From positions 22,023,193-22,087,192 of the forward strand of contig NC_051088.1 in the NCBI RefSeq assembly GCF_901709675.1: a DNA stretch of 64,000 bases. The letters run 5' to 3'. Each line of letters begins with the position of its first letter. Position 1 is the first letter of the stretch. Below the pieces are notes generated by a model, which saw only the letters and a program-made list of their open reading frames with translations, did not search any database and was not told where the DNA came from. Positions 46,257-59,763 of the stretch are shown here, piece by piece. The position numbers were made by a program, and so were the translations under genes. Origin of the DNA: Syngnathus acus. Lineage: Eukaryota; Chordata; Actinopteri; Syngnathiformes; Syngnathidae.

Positions 46257-46497
46257 GCAAAATCCACCTGTTTTTATCCATTTCAGGGGGCGGCCATTTT
46301 GCCAAATGCTGTCGACTGAAATTGACTTCACAGTTGCCAGGTCTCAGGTCACAACCAATCACAGCTCAGCAGTTTTCTGAAACTGAGCCGTGATTGGTTG
46401 TAGCCTGATACCTGGCGACTGTGATGTCATTTTCATTCGACAGTAGCTGGCAAAATGGCCGCCCCCCCTGAGATAGCTCAAAATGGGTGAATTTTGC
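46257..46497. mobile_element. foldback element with about 115-bp inverted arms
   Basis: The left arm (46257-46369) holds GGGGGCGGCCATTTTGCCA, GTCGACTGAAATTGACTTCACAG and ACCAATCACAGCTCAG. The right arm (46379-46497) is its inverse: CTGAGCCGTGATTGGT, CTGTGATGTCATTTTCATTCGACAG and TGGCAAAATGGCCGCCCCCC. The loop is under 10 bp, so the whole could form a long hairpin. Flanking sequence to about 46100 and 46605 may belong to the same element. Confidence 0.88.
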
Positions 46498-46599
46498 CGC
46501 TTAACTCGTATTCCGCAAATGCAGTATTAATCAGAATGCCATGTTTAAACCTATGGTCACATACAACATATATTATTATAAAAAAAATTGGGGTTGACG

Positions 46600-48130
46600 T
46601 CTACTTTAATAACGTTCACTAACGTTTGGGACGCTTTTTAGGTTGGATTAGGAAATTGGTGGAATTCTTTCCCATTCTTGGGTATATATAAATGAAGGTG
46701 CTCAACAATCATGTGTTGACAATCCCTCCGTATGATGCCGCTCAGGTTGGCCATCAGGGGAACGAGGTTAACCAACTGTGTATGATCTTCACATGAATAT
46801 GGATGTGGATAGGCCACTTCTGGCTCTCCAACGTCGGGTTCTCCCAAGGGCCTGGCGCATCTGGATCGCCGTGACCACTTGTTTTCAGGGATAGGAGAAC
46901 ATGAAAGTTACCTCAACTAGCCAGTGGCAGCCTTTGAACACCCCCCTAACGCTGATCTGTGTTACAAAGCCTCAATGAGTTGACCACTTGGTGAAGGAGG
47001 AGGTGGAGCTTAACCCATCAATGGGCCCCTGATTGCCCCTCCCCTCGCCTGTCTTTACAATAAGTTGTGTTTGTTCTGGTCTAGTCCGAATGACGTAGTT
47101 TGGAAACAAAAACAAGCCTGGGAAAACTTGTGTGTGTTTGTGTGTGTTTGCGTGTGTGTGTATGGCGTCGTGAGCCAAGTGTCCACTAGATGTCATCCTA
47201 ATCTTGTTTTTAAAATGTGGCGCAGTTGTGCAAGCAGCAAACATTTGAGACTATTCAAACGTGAAGAGATTTAGAATAGTAGATTTTGTGCTATTTACTT
47301 TTTTTTTTAATGCACACCTGATGTGTCTAACATGAGCTAGTACATAAGTAGAGAATAAATATTTTGGCCACATGAAAAAATAATATTAATTTTTTTATGC
47401 AAGTTATTGTAATAGTGTTTTTTTTGTTTTGTTTTTGATTTTTAGTCACATTTAATGGCACTATATTTTACATTTTTATTTTGGTTACATGAGGGGGGCT
47501 TTATTAAACTAGCTGTTTGATTGTCATGATTTGTTTTTGGGCTAGACATTTTTTTTTTAAGTTTATTTCTTAGTTTTCCCGTCCAGTCTTGCTCGTTGTT
47601 GTTTTTGCTTCTACCTGTGCTCGTCAACCTGATTGGTTGGTGCCACATTTTTTGTGTCGTCGTCTAGAGCTCTTTTTTTTTTCCCTGGTGTTTTGTTGGT
47701 ACTTCAAATTTTGATTATTTTTTTTCCCCTCAAGATTTTGATCATGTTTTTTATTTTTGTTAGTAAATAGTCTTGTTCATTACATCCTAATTCTCCTGCC
47801 TCCCTGCTTTTGGGTCCTGTGCAACGCATAGCATGACAATAACGCAGTGCACTCAATATACAAACGCAATAAATAAATAAGTAAATAAATAAATAAAGTC
47901 ATATTTTGTGAGCAAGCCATTCAAGCTCTGCTGTTGTACAGCAAAAAGACTCAAGTCCAAATCTGCTTGGAATCTTAGGCCTGGGCCTTTCAGTTTGGAG
48001 TTTGCATGTTGCAAAACCGAACATTGACTCGTAAAAATGAGCGGAAAGCATGAGCTCTTGTATTGGATCTCTCTTTGGCTTTCGATTGACTTAGTTGATT
48101 ATTGTGTTTCAATTGACTGTTTTCACTGTC
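46600..48130. other. gene-poor stretch, no gene seen
   Basis: Short (GT)n run at 47129-47162, T-rich stretches at 47300-47760 and (AATA)n at 47866-47896. No plausible exons. Confidence 0.45.
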
Positions 48131-48220
48131 TCCCATTGCTAGATGTGAAACATTTTATTACAGCTGCAGCTGTTGCAAAATGCGCTGTGTAAATACAGTT
48201 GTATTGAATTGAATCGATTT
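48130..48220 (+). mobile_element. possible LINE 3'-end relic
   Basis: Ends with GCGCTGTGTAAATACAGTTGTATTGAATTGAAT, which has the form of the 3' tail of fish L2-type LINEs (a GTGTAAATACAG stem followed by a short TTGAA tandem). Only the tail is recognisable. Confidence 0.4.
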
Positions 48221-48234
48221 AATGTGTGTGTCGT

Positions 48235-48260
48235 AGAGAGAGAGAGAGAGAGAGAGAGAT
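48235..48260 (+). repeat. (GA)n microsatellite
   Basis: Thirteen AG units directly after the LINE-like tail. Confidence 0.9.
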
Positions 48261-51200
48261 AAAGAAAGACAGACAGACGCCTGTCGCCAACAGCTTGCCA
48301 TTCAGCCTAATTTATGTGGGGTAACCTTTTGTGTAAAGTCCATATGCCCGCTATGGCGCCGCGCTAAGTAGCTCACTGTAAAGACAGATGGACTCGGCTG
48401 CTGCCGAAACAGAGGTGAACATCTGTATGGAAGTGATCCCGCCATCTTTGTCACATGGCAGGCCCATATGGGAGACGCCATGTACAAGCCGCACGCTCCC
48501 TCGCTGTTAGCGCGATTGTGGCTAGTGTGTTACTTTATCGACTCTTTTTTTTTTAAATGAGGTTTTTGGGTTGTGACTGGAGACAAAACGGGTTCCTCTT
48601 AAGGAGCTGCAGACTTGAAGTGTGTGAATCGTCATCCACGTGACATAAGTGTGATTTTCATTTCAAGTGGCCTACTTGCCTCAGAGTGAAGAAATGTGTC
48701 GGAGTCACGGGAAATTTACATTCACTTATGCATGCAACGCCGCTGAGTGTGTTTTACATAATATCGCTGACTGGAAGAAGATAACTAAACAAAATAAATA
48801 AATAAAAATAAAAAATTACATATAATACATAAAATAATAATGTATGCAATAAGTAGGTAGAGGGTAGATGCAACGACCACTCAGAAAAATAAATAATGAA
48901 GGTTGACTACAAAAATATTTAAAAATAGCCTTTATTTAATTAATTGTAAGGCTTACAATTGTATTTCCTTTTTAAAATTTCTGTTGTAAATGAAAATAAC
49001 CTTGTGCAAAATCTCCAAGTTTGCCAAAACGTTTCTTTTTTCTGGTTTTTATTTTCATGTTGTGTCCGCAAAGATCAAATGAAGTACGAGTAAAAGTGTT
49101 GCTTACTGAGAAATCAAAGTATTCATAAGTACTGTGCAGCCCTATTCAATTCATTTCTTTTGATCAGCTGAACTTGTCCAACAACCTCAATGAATCTTTC
49201 CGCTGGCACCGCTGCTGATGTTGTCATGTGCGTATTTTTTATTAACCCGCGCCCATTAAGTACGCCATTTGGACCTTGCCTATAATAACACTTGTAGAGT
49301 AACATCCCAACAAACGATAATAAAGAACAATTAGCTGTTAAAGCGCTTTTACATCTGCGGCCACTTGGCAGCGTCACGCAGTTGTTTGATGGCCACGCGG
49401 GGGCCTTTGATTTTTAATTGTAATTGTAATCCTCTCCACTGGAGGACCTGGAAATGCCTCGTTTGAACCCCCCCCAGACAGGCACCTTCACCCCCCCCTT
49501 CCCCTCATCGCCACCTCCTTTCAGCCGCTGCCCACTTCTGGTACAGCATTAAAAGGTGTAATCCCAGTGAAATGTAAATCACAGTTCTCCAAAAACAAAT
49601 TGGACCCAAAGATAACAGGGCTGCCGCTCCATCAATAAAGCATCAGGGAGACCCCCCCCCCCCCCCCCCCCCCCTCGCTTTGCCTTTCATACATATATTT
49701 CCCTTTGGAGACTAAATTGCAGCCGGCCCGCCGCGGGGGGATAATGGCGGCCTGTCAGCAGGGTCTGATGACAAGGTGGAGCGTAAACAATCCCTCGCAT
49801 CCGATACAGCACATCACGATTCACGGCGCAGGTTTAAACTCGCCGCTCGGGCCTGATCGTTTTCTTCGTCTCTTTCTCCCACGCTTGGTTTTGGAATTCC
49901 TCCAACAAAGGTGGCTGGAAGCGTTCCAAAGAAACTCTTGACGGGAATACCGGGCATTCTGGGAGAGTGATTAGACGCCTCTCGCTAGGTTTGCATACAA
50001 CGTGATGCACCTGTTGTGTCTAGAATACAATTAGCTTCCTGTGTTGAAGCTCCGCCTCCAAGGAGCTCACCGGGCCACTTGAAGAGCAACAAATTGGATC
50101 CAAATCATGCTTGTCGGACTGAGAAAGAGCCACGGAGCGAAGGGCGGGCTGGCGGGGTGGATCCATTACAGCCCGCTCGCTTGCCGTCCTGATGCTAAAG
50201 ATTCTGGCAGGGCCGAGCGGGCTTTCAGTAACAATCGGCTGCATTGTTTGGGCCGGCAACACGGCGAGATGGCAAATGGAATCCTGCGGGGGGGAGACAA
50301 AAGATGAGGAGATCATTTAGTGCAACTGGACTCTGGAGTAGGAGCCCCTTTTTGTCACGATATCATGCTTAATTTGTCCCATACGCTCGCAGGAAGAGTT
50401 GATGTCCGGAAAAATGAGACCCAAGTGATGAGGGTCTGCTTTCTGACACGCTCATCTCACCGGCTCTGAAACCCGACGCCCCCCCCAAATGTCCCAATTA
50501 CAGCTGCACTTTATGGCCTAACTGGAATTCTGCTTTTTGGCTCTTCTGCTTGAATTTGAGCGGAAAGAAAAATGCTTGCCAAAGAAGTCAACTAGAGTGT
50601 TTAAAAACTGGTTAACTGGATGTGGTCAGTATGGATACCGCAGTCCACCTCATCCAAACTTTATGGATCGAGCGCCATGTTTGAAAAACATCTAGAGGGC
50701 TACTTTGACATTCTCCAACTTTATGCTCCGCAGTCGTCCCGTGAAGATGTTCTGCCCATTGTGTTTCGTGTCCGGCGAAAAAGGGACCCTAAGTGGCCCC
50801 TGGGCCGTAGTTTGGAAACCGCTGTTGTGATTGTTGGATCCTGTTTTCACTCAAAGTATTTGTGTTTATGGACACTCAGAGAGACAAAGCCCGAGTTTGT
50901 TCAAGGTCTCGCAAAAGTGACGTTGCCATGTCCTCACTGCGTTCTTTGTCTCCATGTGACCCCCCCCCCATCCCTCCCGCACTTCCGTCCCTTTGGAACT
51001 AGTGTAAGCTGGTGACAGCTCTCCAAGCTGCCCGCAGCTTCACATGCATCCTGCTTGGCTGTCACAAGGCGAGATGGGTGCCATTCAAGCCAATTAGCAA
51101 AATCCGCCCTGATGTTGAGGCGGAAGAAGGAGGTAAAAAAAAAACAACAACCTCGACATGAACGAAATCACATTTTTTTATTTCGCCCCTTTCCGTCATC

Positions 51201-52630
51201 TGCCAATTTCACTGGAAGTAAGAGAGTGGCACCAATTAATGACGGTGGGCCGGAGGCGTCACCAGCGCTGGCACGGGAGCAGCGTGATTCAAGCGTCGGG
51301 TGGCATCACGCGAGCGCCGGGCTAAAGCAAATGAAATGAGACTAATAGGCAAGTCGTTTCCAGCCGCTGATTAAAAGGCCTCCGAGCTCCCGAGGCATGG
51401 CCCTCGCGTAGGTTCGGGCCCGGCAGTCACCCGGGCCTCGCTCTTGCTCCTTTAATGTCATTTCGGACATCAGCGCGTCTGTCTCCCTGAGGTCATCCTT
51501 CTACACACTCGCTGGCGTCGTCTGCCGCCGCAGCAAAATGCAGGCTAGGAAATCTACACTTTCCTTTGGGGGTGTTAATTAAGGCTCGCATCCAAAATTA
51601 ATCAGCAAATTCACTAGGGCGAAGGGCGATGTGTCCGAAGGCCTGGAAACGAGGTCCGCCGAGCCCACGGAGAAAGAAGCCCTCGGCTATGGCCGGGGCG
51701 GAAAAAACAAGTGCACAGACGGCGATGTGACACAAAAATTCATGTAAGTATAAAATTTTACACTCATTTTCCTTGTCAGCTTGTCACAATGAATTATAAA
51801 GGTTGATTCGCTTATTCGGCTACGGGAGATCCCACGCGTCATATGGTCTGGGTCTACTTTTAGAGGCCCGTGCTTCACGGCTTCGCTTTAGGACGCCGCT
51901 CGTCCATCTGCTGCCACCCAAAAAATGGCAGCGGGATGATTTTTCAACCTTGACATTCTTTTTCTGACCTTCAGTCAGATTCTTTTGGAGGTGCGGCCAC
52001 TTATTCTCCACTTATCCTCACCTGTTTTTATCTCATTATATACCCAAAGAACTCCTTTTTGGTCTTTCAATTTAGCTTTTTTTTTTTTTTTTTTTGGTAA
52101 TGTTACGGTAATTAGCACAGCGCCTGCAGGCTATTTGTGACCTTTCTGTGTGATATGTAAATAGCTGGTTGCTTCCCTCCCTCGGACGAACCCCCGCCTC
52201 ACCCCAGCCTCACCCCAGCCCACCCCAAGCCTCTTGCTCATCCTGACAAGATGAGTACAGTCGGAGTGGGCCAGCACTGGCGTGTGGATGGATGTCAACA
52301 CTCGCGGCGTGTTTGGCAGCGGGCGCGCTGGTGTCGGGGAGCGAGGTGTTCGGGAACGTTGTGATTGACAGCTGCCAGGTGTGACACTGGCAGCCCGACG
52401 CACTACGCGGCAACTGTCAACTGTCACTTCCCCTGGCGTCGGCGCCTAAACGCCACCTCCTGAGCCCGCTCACGCAGCCTGGCCGCTGCGGCCTGAGCCG
52501 GTCAACCTTGGAGAAGCCTCGACGGCTTTCGTTTAGTCGATTGGGCAACCGTTAGAAAAATGGGAGCATTTTCTATTTTTTTAGAACTAAAATTAGTAGT
52601 TTTTGATTGGGGTGCTTGACGGTATTAAAA
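48261..52630. other. gene-poor stretch with GC-moderate unique blocks
   Basis: No gene recognised. A 23-C homopolymer lies at 49652-49674. The sequence at about 50770-50830 ends in the GGCCGTAGTTTGGAAACCGCTG form of the dispersed TTTGGACACC family. Blocks at about 49690-49900, 50100-50330 and 51350-51700 are unique and GC-richer than their surroundings, possibly regulatory. Confidence 0.4.
49652..49674 (+). repeat. poly-C homopolymer
   Basis: Twenty-three consecutive C residues; the length may be unreliable in the assembly. Confidence 0.9.
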
Positions 52631-52636
52631 AAAAAA

Positions 52637-52985
52637 GATAGATGTTATAGGAAAAACCAAGAACAGCTGGATTTTTGAAGAAATAGTGCCAAGGTTATTT
52701 TTCTTTTGTAATTTTGGATTCTTTTTGGCTGATTATATTGCTGTTTTTTTTGCAGATGTTGTAGAAAATATAAAAAAATAAATGGAATAAAAAATATGAA
52801 AAAATAAATAATAGATATCATTGCAAAAATCAAGAAGAGCTGGATTTTTGAAGCAATAGTGCAAAGGTTTGGGGACCTTATAAATTCATTTTTTTAAAAT
52901 CATTTTTGTCTGATTATATTGCTGTTTTTTGCAGATATTATATAAAATATAATATATATATATATTTAAAAAAATAAAAATATAT
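52637..52985 (+). repeat. 173-bp tandem duplication, two copies
   Basis: AGCTGGATTTTTGAAG-AATAGTG, CTGATTATATTGCTGTTTTTT-GCAGAT and ATATAAAAAAATAAA occur in the same order at 52664 and 52837, an offset of about 173 bp. The copies differ by substitutions and short indels, so the duplication is not recent. Confidence 0.85.
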
Positions 52986-52989
52986 AGAA

Positions 52990-55900
52990 TAAGAAAATAT
53001 ATAGAGGCTATTTCTAGCTCCATTTTATTTTTACAAGGTGCAAGTAAAGTTTTAGAGTTCCAAGTGTTTTAAATGACAAACAGCATCTATGACCTATCCT
53101 TAAAATGTAATATTTGCTTTCTTAATATATTACTCGTTGAGCCAGGAGTAATTACCAGGTTGTGACGATTAAACTATAAACATTAATAAGTGGCACCAAC
53201 AGCAGATACATGTTTGCAGCCTCTTGTGAGGGTCAAAGATCAACCAAGTCACTTTCCCTCCCCTGTAGGGGCATTACACCTCCTGCATGCTTGTCACCTC
53301 CATAAAATTCATTCTCAAGTGGCATTCTGAAATGTAAACACAAAAGAGAATGGATATGAGACACCTCTCGTGTTGCTGAAGAACCACACCAAAGCGTATC
53401 CAACCATTGAGAAGCTTTCTGACATCAACACAACGAGATATGCAATCTCATTCATCGAGCACTTAGGCATAATGAGTATAAATGGTACTTTTCTTCTTTC
53501 ATGTTGTGGACGACGAGCGTTGTGGTGGTCCCCAGAGGCTCCCTTACAGCATTTAATAACTTGAAAGACCCAAATTGCTGATCAGAGAGCGCGCAATGTC
53601 TGCAGTGCCAAAAGCTTCTTTCAATACACGAGGAGTAGAAAAAGAAATCCGACACCTCTGAGTTGAGAGGACCAACATGACAGCAGAGCGAGGATCCTTT
53701 TTTCGGAGGATTGCGCAAGACCAACAAGACTGGTTGTCACGTAGTGTCGGTGAACCGACGGGAGGACTTTTAATGAGCAAAGACATCCTGTTCTGCGATT
53801 TTGATCCGGTGCAGTGACCTCTGTGAGGGCGGGGTGGGGTGGGGGGGCCCACAGGCTCTCTGTGTCCACCTCACCCTGACCACAATGGCCAGCATCATCA
53901 TCCCAGCCCCTCCCCCACTCTATACCAAGCACCTGCTTGACCCCCCCCCCTTCCCCAGAGTGGCGTCCCCGGCCGAGGCCAGGCCACAACGCATTCCGGG
54001 CCGACGCTGATGCGAGGCGACCGGACTGGCTGGTTCACGCGGCCCCTGCAGTGGCGTCGGGTCGGCAGCCAACGTGAAGGTGGCCCGAGGAAAGGCGGCG
54101 AGTGAATGAAGGGCACAAACATCCCAAAGGGGGGGAACTAGCGGATGACATCGGCCGCCAAAGACGCGGGAAAGTCATCAAAACTAACGACTCCACTCAA
54201 GTAACAATCACGTGTCACTTCCTGAAACGCTCGGGAAGATAAAGCTTAGTTGTCGGAAATAATCACACGCAGTCTCTCACTTTTTAGTTACTCTCGGTCG
54301 GATTCTGTCACCCCGGCAGACATTTCACTCCCGCCGCAATGTGACGACAGTTAGCGTGTGCTTTGCGGAAAGTGCTAATTGATGAAAGAACAACCTTATT
54401 AGCCATCCTCCGTGTGTAAAACGGGAGGCCGGAAATTGCTTTGTTTCATTTGGAACGTCTTCACAGCTCAGCAGGTGAGCGAGATCGGCCTTTTTCTATC
54501 TCGGTGTGTGACCGCTGATGCGTTGGGTCACGTCGCTTGTGTCCTTCCACCCCATTGACCCGGCGGCGCTAGATATCCACCCCCCCCTCCCACCCCCTTA
54601 CTCCTAGGGCTTGTCGCTAAAAGAACTCCTAATTATCTCTGAATAGCAATTTTATCGAACCCTAATTTGTGGTAATGAATTGTGAAAGGTGGTGACGCCG
54701 CTCCCCCACCCGACGCACGTGCTGCCATTTGTGAAATAGGCAACTAGCATGGTAGCAATGTTAGGAGTGTTGAGGTTCCAGCTAGGCATGTATGTATAAT
54801 TAAATTTTATGCTTGCATTTATGAAATAGAAGCATAGTCGGTCATGAAACCATCAATTCGGGAAAAGGTTACTAAAATGCGGAGCCACCGCAAAATCAAT
54901 CATAAAAGCAACATTTTGTAACCCTGCTAAAGAAAGTAGACTCATTTTCATATAGCATCAACATATACATGACCAAAATAATTTATAATAGAATTGTAAC
55001 TTGCTTTATTTGTTGTTCTGGTTACACACTTTTCTAGCTTCTTTCAAAAGGACAGAGTAAAAAGTAAAAAATGTTAGGGGTGCCGAGATTGAGCTTTGGG
55101 GTACTCCTAAAAATAGACGGGCTTCTGTGATGAGCAATGCAAATCTTTTGATATGCAAAGTTCCCACAAAACATTGATAGTTGGCAATTGATAGTTGACT
55201 TTTGACTTTTCTTGTCTGTTTTCTTCTTTTCTTTCTTCTGATTTTCTTCCGCACACACACATCGTAAAACCACAAAACAAGCTCCCATCTAAATGTTATT
55301 CATTGAAGTGGCCCAAAGTTTATCCAAGTCCACCGTAATGTATTCCGAGAATAATATGAAGACCTCGGGGCGCTAGCTTTGCTACCTCGACGGGACCGTC
55401 ATGATTGGAAGGGCTCAAGCATCCATATGTGTTTTGTATAGACGTTTGTTTGCTTGGCATTTCCTGTCTGTGCGCGCACATGGCAATGTGTAGATTTACA
55501 GGTTGGGATGGAGCGGCTTTCTTTTCCTCGTCACGGCGGGGTGCGAGAGCAGCCGGTGGGCGTTTGACACCGGCGCCGCTGAGCTCAAACGCCTCATCGC
55601 AATTCACCAATGCAATCTCGTATCAGGGGGCAGGCTTAAGGCTAATACCTCTGCGACAATATCATTTATTTCTTTTCTTGTTCTCTTGCAGCTCTGCTTT
55701 TGTGGGAGCACAGACTGCAAAGCCTTTTGTCAAACTTAGGTTTTATTTTTGATCATGGTTTGCTTTATTTCATTTTATAGGAGGAGGCCAAAATATTTAT
55801 AAGATGTAAATTGTGGCCACACTGACATTTTGGGGCCGTGACAATAATGATTCAAATGTATGCTGTTTATTCATATTTGCCAAATACATTCATATGCATT

Positions 55901-58900
55901 AAGCAAATTAGTTTCATATTAATAATGACAGGAGAGAAACCCAAGGGGAGTTTTGTGTAAATCCAAAATTTGATCATAAGTCATTAAAATAATCCAATTT
56001 GAAAATGACCCATACAGCCCATCTTCATTTTATTGAGTCAAATATTTTTTTTACCCTTGAATAGTATTTATTGTACATTTTAGTTTGAGTTAAGATTTTT
56101 AAAACAATTATAAAAATGGAAAGAATAATTAGAAAAAAAGAACTTCAGACTTGATGTTCCCATTAAAATTAATGAACTAAGATTTCGTACAGTGCATTCA
56201 CGTATTACAAAATATATGACATTTTAATTTATTTTTAATTACTGAGCACTGCCTTCGTGAAGAGCATCATTTTGATTAAATAAGATGGCTATCCTAAGAA
56301 ACACACAAAGGCAGTATCATTTATGCTTTTTCCTTTTAATCCCACCTTTTGGTTTTCAATAGAAGCCAAATACAAAAAATAAAAAAAATAGACCTTATCC
56401 ATAAATTCCATAATTCCATAAACTCCAACTTTAAATGGCAACTGATGATGATTACAATAATTACAATAATAATAAATAAGATGTAAATGTCCATGTAAAC
56501 ACCAATTTAATTATTATTTTTTGGGTGCATGAGTGGGGAAAAAAAAAAAGGAAACAATGAAAGCAAAAAATGGAAAGGTGGGTAGAGGTGGGCCCAGCCG
56601 TCCGTCGGGCCGCCCGCCCACACCGCTGGTACTCGTGCCCATGCAGGAGTCACATCGACACCAACATCATTAGTCATTCAGCTCCTTATTTTTGTTTGCT
56701 TCCCCCTCTGGCTCTTAATTAATGCTTAATCGAAACTGCTGAACTGAGCTGGTAGAAAATTCATGAATATTAAAATTGACTCTTGACGTTTTTTTTCCCT
56801 TCTCTCCTCGCTTTCTGTTTTTTTTTTTCTACGTTTGGCTTGTCGACTAATATCCAGGCGTCATGTTTCTTAGAACTTCAGCTGCTACAAGGATCGAGTT
56901 AGGCGGATGTTTTTTCTGTTCTTTTTGTTTTTTTAAATGATCATTGTCATTTTTTTTGTGTATTGTGTTTGAGAGAGGCCTGAAAACCCCCCACTGTTTA
57001 TCGTCATTTTCGGTCACACATCCATCCTCATTGTTGTTATAAATTGACACTTTTCAAATGCGTATTAACCAAACGTAAGCTCTCTTGCAAAAAAAAAAAA
57101 CAGCAACTGAACAGCAAGCAAGTTGTGTATTTTTTCAAAAATCAAGTCTCTCAAAATTATAATATTATTCTGGTACTATGTTTGTCCTGTGTTGTTCCAA
57201 TTCCGCAAAACAAATTAGGCCTATTCACGACCTGGGGTAAACAAAACCAAGCCATGTCTAGCATCTAGTGGTGAGTGGTGATATTACAACTTCATACATA
57301 TCATACATATCATATCATACATAAAATTCTGCATCGGATCGACGCCCATTGAAATGTATTGAGGGGAAAAAAATTGAGTACACCGGAAATAACTTATGAA
57401 AAATGATGACACACCTGTACAATATATTGTCAGCAAAAAAAAAAAGTGTTCGACCGTCCCACCCCAACAAATATATATATATATTTGAAAAGTTTTTGAA
57501 ATATTGCAAAAAATAAATATATAATAAATATTAATATTTAATATATAGAAATATTTTTTTCTTATTTTTTTGCGAATTAAAAAAAAAGTGGAAATAATGT
57601 TTTTTTTTCTTTGCAAATTGAAAAAAAAAAAAATTGGGAAGTGGAAATCATTCAATCTGCCATTCAGACTGTGGTCTAAGTTGCCCTCCCGACATGTGGT
57701 ATGGAATATGTTTGAAGGCCTTCCATGGCCACCAAGCAAAGCTTTGTGGGACTTCAAGAAAAGCAAATTCACAGCAAAACTTTTTGTCATTTTGCCGTGG
57801 CGTACGTCATACACGAGCACAGGCAAAGTAAGCTCCGTTTGTTTCCATGTCAACATGGCAGGAAAACGGCACGGAAATAGTCCTGACAGTTTCTGCAAAG
57901 GTCTTCAAATACGACTTGACTTGTGATTTATAAAAGCGAACATGTTGTCAGCGCTATTTGCATAATGAGGACGGCTTGGTTTCCGCCAGCCACGTTTTTG
58001 ACAAAAACGTCACGGTGGCGCCGAGTGAAAGATGTCGATAGAAATCAAGCACGAGAAGCGCAGCCACCGGATCCATCAAAGAGTCGGCGAAGGGAACAAA
58101 TTTGCTTTGGCAAAGAAAGAAGGCGCCGATGCCGCGGTGACGGTCGGTGACCCTGGCAGAAAAAGGACGAGGGGGGCCTTCGGCCTTGAGCTACAGCCAT
58201 GACTTTGAACGCACCGGCGAGGAGTTAAAGCACCGCAGGAAAAAACACAAATAGAGCTTTCGCTGATAGGTTGACAAACATGAGTGAACTGACGCTAATG
58301 CCATGTAGCTCTTTTGCTCTAATTGTTGATTCAATTTGCAAATGACTAATTTGATTTAAGTGGCAGCCACATCTCCATGAACGGGACACGGAGAGCAGGA
58401 ACAAAAAAAAAAAATGGACTCGAGGTGGCGTGATGGCTTGTCACGCAAAGGCTGCTCGCCTATGAATATTCCATGAGAGTTCACACTTAATTGTTTCTGA
58501 TTTGTTTATTTTTTTTTTTACGATGCTTTGGCGCACACTCCTTCAGCCCCTGTGTTGACACCCCCGCGCACCCCCACACCGGCGCCACCCCCACACCGTC
58601 GCCCGCACCCTCTCGTCACCATCCCCCACATTTTCGCAAGTGCTACTCACATCTGTCAAACGCAGCAATGAAGGACGCGTAGAAGTTGTTTGAGTCTATC
58701 AACTAAGACCTGACCGAGATGAATTTTTAAATTTTTTTTTTAGTTGATTTTGGGCAGAAAAAAAGAGTGATCAATTAAAAAAAAAATGTAATGCATGAAA
58801 TAACATCCCTCCAATGTAATTCAATGGGAATAATTATTTTTGCAGGCCGGCCTGGTCACTATTCCCCATGAAAAACGTGTAAAATTAAAGTTAGGAAAAA

Positions 58901-59040
58901 AAAAATCCTTTTTGGTCCCTTATATATCCAAACATAACATTTTTGTCAATTTTCTATTTTGCATTTGTTAATAAAATTTTGTATGAACACAATACAATAA
59001 CACAATAAAATGAACTAAAAATAAGGGTTAGAGATTAAGC
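52990..59040. other. gene-poor stretch, no gene seen
   Basis: Contains C-rich runs (53941, 54578), a purine/pyrimidine stretch at 55208-55250, a T/A-rich zone (55740-56560) and a short TA tract at 57470. Unique blocks at about 54240-54480, 56570-56780 and 57940-58260 might be conserved non-coding sequence. Open frames of 60-200 codons here show no recognisable domain. Confidence 0.4.
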
Positions 59041-59044
59041 ACTT

Positions 59045-59763
59045 AGAGTCAGAGTCAGAGTCAGAGTCAGCTTTATTGTCAATTCCTTCATGCTAGGACA
59101 CACAAAGAAACCGAAATACCGTTCCCCCTATCCCACGGTGACGAGACACAGCACACGATTAACACACAAGTAAAACAACGGGGAGAGAGTTCAGGACCCC
59201 AACAGCCCGGAGATCACAAACTTCGCCAGTGGCGAGCAGTGCTGGCATCCCACAACAAAGTCCCGGCACCATTCTTCACGGATGTAGACGCACAGTCCAC
59301 CTCCACGCGATGTTCCCCCTCGTACAATGGCCCGGTCCGCCCGATAGCGCGCCATCCGCTCCAGACGCACAGCAGCCACGCACTGTCCGGTCCGCAGAAC
59401 TCAGCAGGCATGTTGACGTCCAGCGATCGAACGTCCGCCAGAAGAATGGAAGGCACGGCCGGGCGAGCTGGGGTGGCCGCCAGCCAGGCCCGGACGCCCA
59501 ACCGGGGGAAGAATAGCAGGCGAGTCCGGCGACGCTCCAGGACGGCGCAGACCGAGCGCCTTTAATGTCCCCGCTTCAAAGTGCAGATCGCCACAAAACT
59601 CGCTTTCGCCGATGTCGAGCAGAACCAGCCCGCCGCACTTGAAGCACAACCCGGTACGACGAGACGAACACACAAAACTGGCGGACAAACCCACATTAAA
59701 CGACAAAACAAAACACCGTTCGGGACAGAGAGTGGCCGCAGCGTGTGCACGCGCCGCCATCTT
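59045..59763 (-). mobile_element. internally deleted non-LTR retrotransposon (LINE)
   Basis: On the minus strand the element starts AAGATGGCGGCGCG near 59763 and ends in a tandem TGACTC tail (59045-59070) after a GACAATAAAGC 3' end. Between them are pieces of an endonuclease-type ORF: RPAVPSILLADVRSLD, then in another frame RYRADRAIVRGGTSRGGGLC and VYIREEWCRDFVVGCQHCSP. These resemble the start of the AP-endonuclease domain of fish LINEs. The rest of the ORF, including reverse transcriptase, is missing, and the frame is broken near 59390. It is non-functional. Confidence 0.75.

Noticed and set aside
53370-53564. Open frame starting MLLKNHTKAYPTIEKLSD
   Set aside because: Protein-like composition but short, isolated and without recognisable homology or splice context.
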